The position numbers and the translations under genes were made by a program. DNA of 45,974 bases from Penium margaritaceum. Taxonomy: Eukaryota; Streptophyta; Zygnematophyceae; Desmidiales; Peniaceae. Numbering within the stretch: position 1 is the stretch's first letter; each line of letters begins with the position of its first letter. The notes beneath the pieces were generated by a model. The model saw nothing but the letters and a program-made list of their open reading frames with translations. It made no database searches and was not told the DNA's origin. Below are positions 1-9,360 of this stretch, one piece after another. The stretch lies in the NCBI GenBank assembly GCA_023375785.1, contig SZWC01000037.1:132555-178528 (forward strand), read 5' to 3'.

Positions 1-39
<39 letters not shown>
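1..39. repeat. (CT)n microsatellite
   Basis: An uninterrupted CT dinucleotide run opens the window and is cut by the window edge, so its true length is unknown. The same CT motif recurs at 22980 and 23133. Confidence 0.97.
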
Positions 40-41
<2 letters not shown>

Positions 42-512
42 GATACAAAACTGGAACAACCATGGTTGCAGCTCTTCATGTGGAGCTCCAGTTGCTGGGT
101 GGATGCGCCCATGGCAGCATGCCTCAAGATGTCATGCGCAAGAACTACAGTTGGAAGGGCTTTTGCTACTCAATGATGACTGTTGCTCCCTGATATGTAT
201 GTATTCGCAAATCTCAAAGGTTGCAGAAGAATGTCTTTATAGATGACATGCTCCCTCGAATCATCTTCATAAACGCATATAGCACCTCAGTAGTAACAAC
301 CTGATCGGTTGTAATTCTGCCTCAATGATCATGACTTACTCCTCATCCCAAGGACTACTTGGGTCCACAGAGTTTTGCAAAGAGTTGGCAAGTGTACATC
401 AAGCTTTCCCTTTCCAATGTGGGACGTAGGCCAACCTTTTTCTCTTCATACCCCACTGTTTTGCGTGGTGATGGCTCATTCCTGCACGTGCTCGGTCGCA
501 AATGTGGTAGCA
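40..512. other. Intergenic, no gene seen
   Basis: Unique-looking DNA of mixed composition with stops in all frames. It lies on the 3' side of the minus-strand GT47 gene. I see no domain, repeat or RNA gene in it. Confidence 0.5.
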
Positions 513-712
513 ATTAGGGAGGGTCAATGGCAGGGAACGGAGGGAGTGGGGTGAGGGAGGGACAGTGGGAGGGAGAAACTAAGGGAGGGATGGAGCAAGG
601 GAGGAAGGGAGCGGGGAGGGGGCAGCGTGGGGAGGGGGGGAAGGAGCCAGGAAAGGAAGTAGGCAAGGAGAGGACAGAAGTGGGGAGGCAGGGAGGGGGG
701 GGGGAGGATTAA
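513..712 (+). repeat. G-rich purine tract (GGGA/GGAGG-rich)
   Basis: About 200 bp are almost pure purine on the plus strand, with many runs of three or more G, including runs of seven and eight. The open frames across it on both strands are low-complexity Gly/Glu/Lys or Pro/Leu products and are not credible genes. Several closely spaced G-runs meet the textbook pattern for G-quadruplexes. The tract lies about 130 bp beyond the stop codon of the GT47 gene, on the strand opposite to its mRNA. Confidence 0.8.
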
Positions 713-844
713 CTGAGGACGGCAAAGGAGAGGAAGACATTCAAGCATGGAAAGAACTGTACAAGGTCCTCGGAGGGCAAACTACTGGTGGCTTTGTGCT
801 CCACCAGAAACCTTTTTCCTGAGTAGAAGAACGTCGACTGCTTC

Positions 845-2462
845 TCATCTCGTTGCCTGAACACGATCTTTTAGATGTCCAAAGATACCGTCAAGGCCCA
901 CATCAAACACATCCCTAAAAGGGTTTGATGTTGGCTCGGTCCGTCTGTGGTCTTTATAGAGAATATTCGGCATGAGCTCAATCACCCTCTTCCTCATCGC
1001 TGCCACGTCCTCCTCCGAGATCTTCGCCAACTCATCCACCACATTAACCCGCCCAGCCTCCACCTCACCCTGGTCAAACTGCACAGTGTAGCCAGATTTG
1101 TCACCTGGGAGGTGAAGCCGGTACTGGTGCCGGAGAGTCTCAGAGTCAAAGCTTACAGGAATGCAACCCGCCGTTATGGCATCAAAAGTGGATCGCCGCG
1201 TGAAGCTGTCTCCCCGTGGCTGCAGGCAGAAGCGTGCCGACAGGAATCCATGGGCCACCACGCGGGGGTCCGAGCAACCCTTGCCGGCTCCCATGCACCT
1301 GCCGAGGGGGCAGTCGCTGCTGCAGTTGAGGTAGCGGCACCGGTCCGGCTGGCCGATGCACTGGGCTATGAGCTGCTCTCGAATGAGCTTGGCAGGGCCG
1401 CTAGGGCGTGACGCGCAGCTGAGGGCCACGAGGTACGGCCGCCGGCCTTCTGTCACGTGCTGCTGCCAGCGCGCCAGCTCGTCCGCAGTAGCAGGGTGGA
1501 AGCTTGTGGGATAAGGAAAGCTGATGGTGTTGGGGCGCCAGGACATGGCCTCCACCGACACAAACGTGACGCGCTGAAGCTCTGGCAAGAGGGTCGCATT
1601 CGAGCCCCATCCACCCTTCTCTGGCGGAATTCCTCGGCTGAAGTCCCACAGCGGTGTGCCCACGACAACGAAGTGGTCCGCGCCGCCATGGCGCTGAAAG
1701 GCGGGCTGGCTCTGCAAGAAGTCGACGAGGACTGGTGCGACTCCGTCCGTGGCCGTGAAGCCTGTGAGCCACTTGATGACCTCCAAGAGCACAGGCACGT
1801 AGATCGCATCGGCGTCCCTCCAATCAGAAACCAGGCAGTCGTAGCGCGATGCACGGGCGTGGAAGATGAGGCCGAGACCTTCCTGCAACGTCTGCAGCCA
1901 TGCACTGCGCTCGAACGCCGATGCTTGAAGCGTGTCGCCGCCGCTGCTGTTGCCGTCGCTAGTGCTGCCATTGCTGTCGCCGCTGATGGAGAGGTGGTGG
2001 AGGAAGCTGCCCAGCCCGTCACGGATGATTTCAGGGCAGTGGCTGTAGGCCGTACACGCCTCGAGCGCGAGCTGGTTCAACACAGGTGGCAGGTTGGGGT
2101 AGATGAACAGGCGCCGACCATCGCACGCAGATGGCTCAGACTTTGTGAGGAAGCCCATGATCGTGTCAGCAATGACCGGCACGTCCAGCCTAGAGTCTTC
2201 CACCTCAGAGGCTGCCGATGTCCCACTGCCATGCACAACAGACAGATGAAGAGAAACAAACAAGAAAAGTAACACCGCTTCAGGGCCTGTTCAAGTCTGG
2301 TAGAAATAGCTGGCACATTCTTGAGGAGGAGGAGGAGGAGGAGGAGGAGGAGGAGGAGGAGGAGGAGGGGGAGCACAAGGAGAAGAAGAAAAGCACGACA
2401 AAGAATAGAGAGGCACCAACAGCAGCTATGACATGAAATCCTTTCTGAGGGCAAAGTGCCAT
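845..2462 (-). CDS. GT47 (exostosin/MUR3-like) glycosyltransferase, two-exon model
   Basis: Predicted type II Golgi membrane glycosyltransferase of family GT47, the plant exostosin-like family that includes xyloglucan galactosyltransferases. The acceptor cannot be told from sequence. Exon 2 (845-2225) carries the hallmarks in order: CDGRRLFIY near its N-terminus, DADAIYVPVLLE, GGADHFVVVGTPLWDFSR, the PYPTSFHP block, and FCLQPRGDSFTRRS followed by AGCIPVSF. The open frame nominally begins at a GTG (2275) with an in-frame TGA upstream. The bases just before 2225 form a long pyrimidine tract ending in CAG, a good 3' splice site. Using donor GTGCCA at 2316 joins in phase to exon 1 (2317-2462, ATG at 2462). 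That exon encodes a short lysine-containing tail, a hydrophobic segment (VIAAVGASLFFVVLFFFSL) and a poly-Ser stem from the (TCC)n repeat. The total is about 508 codons, usual for GT47. The family call is firm. The donor is weak (not GTAAGT), so exon 1 is inference. If exon 1 is wrong, the first in-frame ATG lies 39 codons into the long frame. Confidence 0.8.
2226..2316 (-). other. Predicted 91-bp intron of the GT47 gene
   Basis: On the minus strand it starts GTGCCA and ends with a T/C-rich tract and GCAG. It splits a codon in phase 2. Removing it joins the Ser-rich stem to the GT47 domain in frame, while reading through meets TGA. The acceptor is convincing and the donor is weak. Confidence 0.5.
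2323..2370. repeat. (GAG)n trinucleotide repeat, about 16 copies
   Basis: A near-perfect GAG run on the plus strand. Read on the minus strand in the exon 1 frame of the GT47 gene it is (TCC)n and gives an uninterrupted poly-Ser stretch between the membrane anchor and the catalytic domain, where GT47 enzymes have a flexible stem. If the two-exon model is wrong it would be a CU-rich 5' UTR repeat. Confidence 0.9.
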
Positions 2463-2522
2463 TGGTATTTCCAACTCCCACCACCATGCAAATCAAATGG
2501 GAGATTGCAGGAGGCATGGCAT

Positions 2523-2530
2523 GCCACGTC
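2523..2530 (-). promoter_or_regulatory. G-box/ABRE-like GACGTGGC
   Basis: The plus strand reads GCCACGTC, so the minus strand reads GACGTGGC, about 60 bp upstream of the proposed GT47 ATG. ACGT-core elements of this form bind plant bZIP factors. An 8-bp match can occur by chance, and no clear TATA box is visible nearby. Confidence 0.2.
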
Positions 2531-2785
2531 GGCGCGTCGGACGTACTCACACAGATTCTTTTCCGACAAGCTCCGTCTCAAACTCCCCCACGCGGCCCAG
2601 GAGTACCTCTCTTCCCTTGCCACCCGCCAGCGATCGCCCACGCATGCCGACCTGCAGTGTGCACCATACCAACCATGCCATGGCATCACCTCAATCTCAC
2701 TGCAGGAAACAGCTGGATGCGGTACGGAGTGCCTCCGATTCACCGCCAGTTGGCGGCACCCTGCCCTTGCAAGACACACGCAGCA

Positions 2786-2960
2786 AGCGAGAGCGAGAGG
2801 GAGAGGGAAGGGGAAAGGGAGAGGGAGAGGGAGAGAGACAGCAAGAGGGAGAGCGAGAGCATGAGGGAGAGCAAAAGCGAGAGGGAGAGGGATAGAGGGA
2901 GCAAAAGTGAGAGCAACAGCAACAGCGACAACAACGACCACAGCGACAGCGACAGCGAGT
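2786..2960 (+). repeat. GAGAGGGA-rich purine tract
   Basis: A long imperfect (GAGAGG)n/(GAGCGA)n run grades into CAGCGACAGCGA repeats. The open frames over it on both strands are low-complexity (Arg/Glu/Ser, or Leu/Ser on the other strand), so I do not call a gene. It lies about 300-500 bp upstream of the GT47 start and could belong to its promoter or 5' region. Confidence 0.85.
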
Positions 2961-3247
2961 GAGCAGCCACGTTGCTGTGCGGCTAAGGCCACATGCCGTG
3001 CAACGACATGCATGGAATGCAAAGAGCAGCTCGTGTCCTGGCACCAAACCACTGACAAGGTTGTGGGCAGCCTGTCAAGACTAGAATGTGCGAGGCGGCG
3101 ATGCCGACGAAGCATGGGGAACAGAAGCAGACAACGTGTGAGCCAACCTAGAAGCGACATTCTCTCACTGCGCATGCCTCAGAACGCAACGTCTGAATAT
3201 GGCCGTGGACACCATGACACACACGTCCTGTGCCCATGTGCCGCCGG

Positions 3248-3471
3248 CTACTGACGCTGCTACCACTGCTGCTGGCTACTGACGCTACTACCACTGCTGC
3301 CGGCTACTGACGCTACTACCACTGCTGCCGGCTACTGACGCTGCTACCACTGCTGCCGGCTACTGAGGCTACTACCACTGCTGCCGGCTACTGAGGCTAC
3401 TACCACTGCTGCCGGCTACTGAGGCTACTACCACTGCTGCCGGCTACTGACGCTACTACCACTGCTGCCGG
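3248..3471. repeat. 28-bp minisatellite, 8 exact-length copies
   Basis: Eight head-to-tail units of exactly 28 bp, each beginning CTACTGA and ending CTGC(C/T)GG. They differ at only three sites: C/G at unit position 8, A/G at position 12 and C/T at position 26. Copies 5-7 share the G variant at position 8, indicating recent local expansion. Every unit contains TGA, so the forward frame in that register is closed. Confidence 0.97.
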
Positions 3472-4459
3472 CATGGTCCTCCAAGCGAGAAGGCGGCTTG
3501 GGAACATCTCTCTCGTTTAGAGACCCTTACATCAGCGCGCAGGAAAATACTCAGCAACCCCATTTCCGAAGAAGGTACTCTTCCCATCCCCCGTTTTTGA
3601 GAAATCGGATTCCAAATGCCACAGAATGCATTTTTAGGTCGCGGTGTACCCCGGGGGTTAAGATACGATACATAGCTACCACATACATACATACCACGCA
3701 TGCTGTTTTTTTAGCTCCATCAGCACCTAGGGGTTGAATACGTAAGTACGATGTACCCCGTCGACGGGAGGTTATGGTTAGGTTGCCATATACCCCTGGG
3801 TCCACAGGTCGAATCTTGGTTCTTGTGTCGAAACGAAGCATGTACAAAGTACGTGATATTTCAAAGAGAGAAAAACAAGTTCAAAGGCGGAATGGACAAT
3901 CCAAGCGGAACGAAATACCCTTAGGGGCACTTACAGCTGCGGCAAGAGAACGAGTGGCTTATGGTAACCTAAATCTTGGAAGCGGGATTCCTTGTTATCC
4001 AAAATCGGGAGACGTGGCTACTTACAATTAAAAAACAACCCCTAGGGTGCATTGTGAGACAACCACAGATAAAGGGGGCGGATCGTAACTCTGCCGATCA
4101 GCGCGAGAGTGTGTTTCCCGAGTCGCCTGAATAAGCAACTCGGGAACGGCACTGAAAACGAGAGAGAGAGACTTGATGGAGGACCTCGAAATGAGTTCGC
4201 AACACTGGAAAGATTATCGTTTGGAGCCCTTTCGCTGTCGCTACCGCCGCCTCCAGAAACTTGTGTCTGTGCAATGGGTCCATCAGTCACAGCCGCTCAG
4301 CAAGGGGTGCGCGCGAGAGAAGACTGCGGCCCAGCTCTCATAGTTGTTTCGGCGCGTGCGGTTGCGCCCACTCTGTGCGTTTGCAGCTGCGTCCGTGTGC
4401 ACTGCAGCGGCGTGACACCACTCCGGGGCGCCACAACATCGTGCATGGCGCAAGACCCC
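3472..4459. other. Intergenic, no recognised gene
   Basis: No open frame here has a recognisable domain. There is a loose inverted pair: CACCTAGGGGTTG at 3724 and its complement CAACCCCTAGGGTG ending at 4049, about 326 bp apart. That is MITE-like in size, but I see no matching target duplication next to the pair. Confidence 0.4.
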
Positions 4460-4491
4460 ACTGTGGTAATCAGTGCACTGAATACCACAGT
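4460..4491. repeat. 32-bp near-perfect palindrome
   Basis: The segment is its own reverse complement apart from one mismatched base pair per half. It is centred on CAGTGCACTG with flanking arms CTGTGGTA and TACCACAG. It could form a cruciform or be a dyad binding site. A shorter dyad (TGATGTGACATCA) follows at about 4527. No gene start is evident beside it. Confidence 0.75.
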
Positions 4492-5825
4492 AACATTCAG
4501 TGCGGCAGTCTGCTCAACTCCTCCCGTGATGTGACATCACTGGTGTCATAAAATGACCCTCAACATCAATTTCGGACCGGAGTTCACCCCCAAGGCCAAG
4601 ACCATACACTGACCGTACAGTGCGCGTTTCTTGGTCGACTTCCAATGCCTCCTCCACAGGGCAGTGCATTTGCATTTGCAGTTCCATTTCGTGGATTTGC
4701 ATTAGGCTTTCTACTGACACCCACCGGCAGTACTAGAAGCAGAGCACCACCAGCAGCAACTACATCAACACCAGTAGAAGCAACAGCAGCAGAAGCACCA
4801 GAAGAAGCAGAGCAACATGCAGCCGTGGCTGAAGCGGCGGAAACGCTTCAGTTGTACGCGTTCGGCCGTCCCCTCCGTCCCCTTCCGCAGCTTCTCTACA
4901 GAAACATGCCTCTCACGCCCCACCCACAAACACAAACGAGCGGGCGCGCGCGCACTGTCGCACTCACTCACCCTTGTGCACAAGCAAGGGACAATGCCAC
5001 ATGCCGCCAACGAGAGCGCCAAGAGGAGCAGCCACAGCTGCATCCGAATCTGCGGCAACATGACAGCCCCAGCCATGGCCGTGGTGTCACACCCAGATGC
5101 CCGAGCACGCACGCACGCGGCAGTGCCGCTCTTCCTGTGCTGCGCCGGCAAGGTCAACGGCAAGAGGCAGCGGGCGAGACGGAGGTAGGGGACTGAAACG
5201 CGGTGTCGGAGTGTTGAGGAGTTAGCGGCTTCGGCACACGGCTGGCTGACTCCGTTTTTAGCTTGGCTGTGCGCGCTCGGCCGACGGACGTTTCGCGCAA
5301 AGGCGTTGCTGTACTGCTGATGGAACTGCGCTCCGAGACCTTGTGGCCGTTTGCGGGTCAGGTGTGGGTCAGCCTGGGTAACTGGGGACGCGGTACGGGG
5401 TGGGCGGGCGCTTTGGCGGAGAGAGTGGGTATAACGCAGCCACCACGATTGCGAATGTCTTCCAGGTCCCACTGGGACGTTTGCAACTAGGTGCGCCCGT
5501 GGTGCGACGTGCCTCGGGACGCCCAGGCGGCGCATCCCCAAGACCGCGACCCGATCACCCCCATTGGTCGCCGTCGTAGGACCCCCCCGGCCGCCCACCT
5601 CATCTCTCCAGTCGACCGGTCCTGTCCCCGTGAGCGAGACGACGTGCGGCCGGTCAAGCCTGGCACAGTGACCGCGCTGGACCAATCCGCTGCCACAAGA
5701 GGCTGTTGCCGCGCGTGCGAAATGCCTGACAAGAAAAGATCGAGGGGTCCGATGAAGTCCTGTTCGTTCATCGACATTCTCCAAGATGCCCTGTCGGGTA
5801 GGGTTTCCTCAGTCAACGGAGCATA
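4492..5825. other. GC-rich, ORF-dense segment of unknown function
   Basis: CpG-rich DNA with long open frames on both strands, the longest on the minus strand over 4765-5784. Those frames lack an ATG at the nominal start, and most of their length resembles no family I know, so length here mostly reflects base composition. Degenerate CAG/AGCA triplets run over 4740-4815. The one element with gene-like detail is the candidate signal-peptide exon at 4972-5076. This could be a promoter/5' region of a gene on either strand. Confidence 0.4.
4972..5076 (-). CDS. Candidate first coding exon of a secreted protein
   Basis: The ATG at 5076 sits in a strong start context (GGCCATGGC). It opens 35 codons with an N-terminal hydrophobic core (MQLWLLLLALSLAACG) typical of a signal peptide. 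The frame is followed at 4971 by GTGAGT, a consensus 5' splice donor, in phase 0. The frame stays open past the donor but becomes Arg/Cys-rich and unconvincing. No downstream exon on the minus strand was recognised, so the product is unknown. Signal-like hydrophobic runs can arise by chance in GC-rich DNA. Confidence 0.3.
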
Positions 5826-8800
5826 GCACTTTCAACCGTGAAGGGACGTTGGAAAGCGGGAATCACCGGAAGGCAAAGGTTTTAAGCAAAGGTTATCCAA
5901 GAACAGGAAGATATAAAAAATTCCTTTTTCTACAACTGGCCACAAAACAGTCTCCCCAAGGACCCACAGCATTACATAAATATAAATCTGAATTTCTATC
6001 ATAGATCATTCGAAAAAATTCCGAGGATGTGGTTTTCATTAAAGTTCCATCAACTCCCAGACTCATACATGTAAGAAATTGGATAATATGTTAATTCAAC
6101 CATAAAGATGAGAAACATACTTCCAAGAAAAACATGCTTTTAATGATACTACAATAAGGAAAATGTCTTTCACAAAAATTCATCTCTTCTCATGTTCCAA
6201 TTAAACTAAAGTAATGTAGTAGATTAGACTTCATCGAGGGAAATGTTTGCATTTAAGTAAATAAAAAATTAAAAAATCATAAGTTCTCTCATATAAAAAC
6301 CAACCGACATAAAAAAGCATTGATGCGACCAAAGTAACCAAGGCAAACATCCGATTTTCAGAATTCTTGTGAAGATTGAGGAAAAACTATTACAACACTG
6401 ATGTTAAATGATGATACCACCATTAATACGTAGGCAAGTAACCTCTCAGAATAACTGAATCCCACTGTCCTTGTAGAATTTATCTCACATAATCAAACTT
6501 ACCATGCTCCATTTCTTGAACCCCTACTCATAATGCCATCAAACCCATTCTTTCCATGCATAGTATAGCTCATCTTTGTAAAAAATGTATTGCCATTTTC
6601 AGTTGATGACTAATTAGGTCAAATATAGCATTCAATAATGGCCTCCACATTTCCATTGACCCAACTTTGCACCTTCACTTATCTCTAAATTCTGTGGGCC
6701 TCCTATGTAGTATAATGTGAGTGAGATATTAGACAAATACAATGAAGATAAGTCATAAGAAGAAGCAAATGTCTTACTAAAGCTAAACATTAGAGTTTTG
6801 AAGGCATAAATCTTCATAGAATAAATAATTTTTCATGTTAAATCTTTTTATTTTAACAAAAAATATTCGAAAACATTGATGTGTAATGCGGGCACACTCA
6901 AACACACATCTAAAACTACAAACACACAAATGATTCATGCATGTGGTCCTTGGAAATTGGAACTTACAATGCCTCCACTACTCCTCATGTCAATAGAAGA
7001 TTTCATAATCCATAAATAAATATGTTTATCAAACAATTAGATACATACTTTAACATATCCAACACGTTCAAGGAGTTAACTAATTTCTTTTATCATTCAT
7101 TCTTTCTCATACCTTTTGATTTGGTGTAGAATGTATTTAAATAAATCTTTTGAAATCTAAAACTAATAACCAAAATCATAAGTTTTGGCAACATGCCCTT
7201 CTTGTGCCGTGATAAGAATCCAAACATCACTGCGTAATGGGAACAAATACATCCATGAACATGCATTCATCACCATCACATGACAAAAATAACATTTTCT
7301 CCCATTCATCCTTCACATGCCTACACATGCCATAAAAATGCCAGAGTTTGTTTTGCACATTCATGATAAAATGACTAACATATCCTTAGTTCGTAATGGC
7401 CTAATAAATGATAGTCCCTCCATCATCACCCACGTCATTTGTTAGATGTTGGATGATTTTTATGAATCGTGTCAATTGATGTAGAAAACAAATCTTTAAT
7501 GTTATTTTACATTTACATGAGAAATAACTAGTTTTCCCCACTTTAAAAGACGTTTGTGTAGTATTTTTTAAAAATTTAAATCCCTTAAGGTGGAAAACCT
7601 TATTATTGGACACAAAATATGCAAGGAAAACGTGGTGTTGATAAGTGTAATGATTTTTACAGTGGAAAACAACACAAGAAAGATAATTTGAACCTTCATC
7701 TCCTTTGTCTCCACAACATGAGGGTAACTTTATCTTTTTCTAAGTCATCATTATGTTATGGACACATGTTTTGTGTGCAATCTCAACATTTTTTACATTT
7801 TTTGTATTTTTCATGAAAAAATAATGGGTACATGAACTGACATTAAACAAACATATGTGCCAAACATTTATCAAAACCCACGTCAAGAAAAATCTTTAAA
7901 AATTTTGTATGTAATTGAGTGTTGTGAAAGACTAACAATGCGTCCTTTCATCATTGTAGAAGTTCAAATTGCATCACATTACTTCCATTAAAATGAATTC
8001 CATGTTTTCTTTTATTGATGATGTGAATTTGGGATTGGAGTGTGGTATGGAATGGAATTCACAAGCATTTTTAAAAAGCATGCACTATGTGTGTGGGGGT
8101 GGGTATTTGAATACATCAAAAAAAATACATGTTAAACTATAGACGAATAAGAAGAAGAGGATGAATTCGTTCTATGTATTTTTGTAACACTTGCGTTTTA
8201 AGTGCATGAAAGTTCAGCATTAGTATACATTTGAACGGGTAAGAACAAAATTCAAATCCTTTTATTTTTAAAGCATTTCCCATGATTATCACCATTATAA
8301 AATGTTCATTCCGTTATGGGAAAAATTGTAGAGTTCAGAACACTTGTAAAGTGGTTGGAGAATTTAATAAATGACCTTAAGTTAACAAAATTACTTCATT
8401 TTAATTTCATCTGGAAGTTGTTATGTATCAAGTGTCATGAACATCATTTCCATTAATGTTGTTGTATTTTCCTGATATCTATCTTAAACATCGGTAATAA
8501 TTCGTAAATGGCCATCAAATGTGAATGGTTGATGATGTACATGGAAATTTGTGACCCAAGGAGATTGGACAAAGTTTCATTGAAATTGTAACGTTTTGCC
8601 CATTCAAAATCCCCCCACATAGTTTAAGTTTTTTTTTCCAAAATTTTGTAAATTATTTAGGAATTTATTATCACAAAGTTCTGAATGAGATAAAAATATA
8701 AGATCTAGAAGAGCGATTCAGTTTAGAGTGTTGTATTCCCATTTCACAATAACTTTTATGTTCATGAGACATTTGTGATACTTTTAATCATGTAAGTGCT

Positions 8801-9360
8801 ACATGACCAAAAATCAGCTGACAAGGTGCATTGACAAGTGTTAAGATGGACATGTCATCCTTAGCCATTATTGATTCAGTAGTTTGGAGTTTGGCCTTTT
8901 CATTTTGTTATAATGAAAAAATAACCATGAATCAAAAAACCCATTAATTCTACGTGTTGGCTTCCTTGTAAAACTTTATTTTGTTTTTTGCTCCTTCATC
9001 AATGCAATTATTGACTCATTAGCCCCTGGTTTAATTAGGTGTTTTCCTCGAATAGACCTCAATCATTATATTTAAATTGAAATGCAAAAGTTGTGATGAA
9101 TGGGAAATGCAAGGATAGATTAATTAAAAATGAAAAATTTAGTATTCATATTTATGTTGTTCAACATGTTTTTGTAATCGAATCCATGGTAACCATCGAG
9201 GTTTGAATTGCAGCTCTCTTTCGATTCTTCCATTCCTTTACCGGTATCGATAATGTTTTGCAATGATTTTTGTAGCAGAAGTTGTCATTCCCATCTCTGA
9301 CCTGGCCATGAGTTGGTGATGCAAATTGAGTTGCCAATCGATTCAAAACTTTCACCTGAC
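5826..9360. other. AT-rich gene-free segment
   Basis: Base composition falls abruptly near 5,830 from GC-rich to clearly AT-rich and stays so for about 3.5 kb. No open frame exceeds about 75 codons, and none resembles a protein family. It has no long repeat and no transposon ends that I can see. It may be intergenic DNA or part of a long intron. Confidence 0.6.

Noticed and set aside
845..2275. Single-exon GT47 gene starting at 2275
   Set aside because: The codon at 2275 is GTG, the preceding bases resemble a 3' splice site, and no ATG occurs in frame until 39 codons later. I prefer the two-exon model.
2426..3175. 249-codon minus-strand frame upstream of the GT47 gene
   Set aside because: Its middle is a Leu/Ala/Val/Pro low-complexity translation of the purine tract, and no domain is visible. 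It is explained by repeats.
3724..4049. MITE bounded by CACCTAGGGGTTG inverted repeats
   Set aside because: The arms match only over about 13 bp with a one-base slip, and I could not find a target duplication. It is noted but not called.
4765..5784. 339-codon minus-strand frame as a complete gene
   Set aside because: It begins at a non-ATG codon in GC-rich DNA where long frames occur by chance on both strands. Only the short signal-peptide exon inside it is kept as a candidate.
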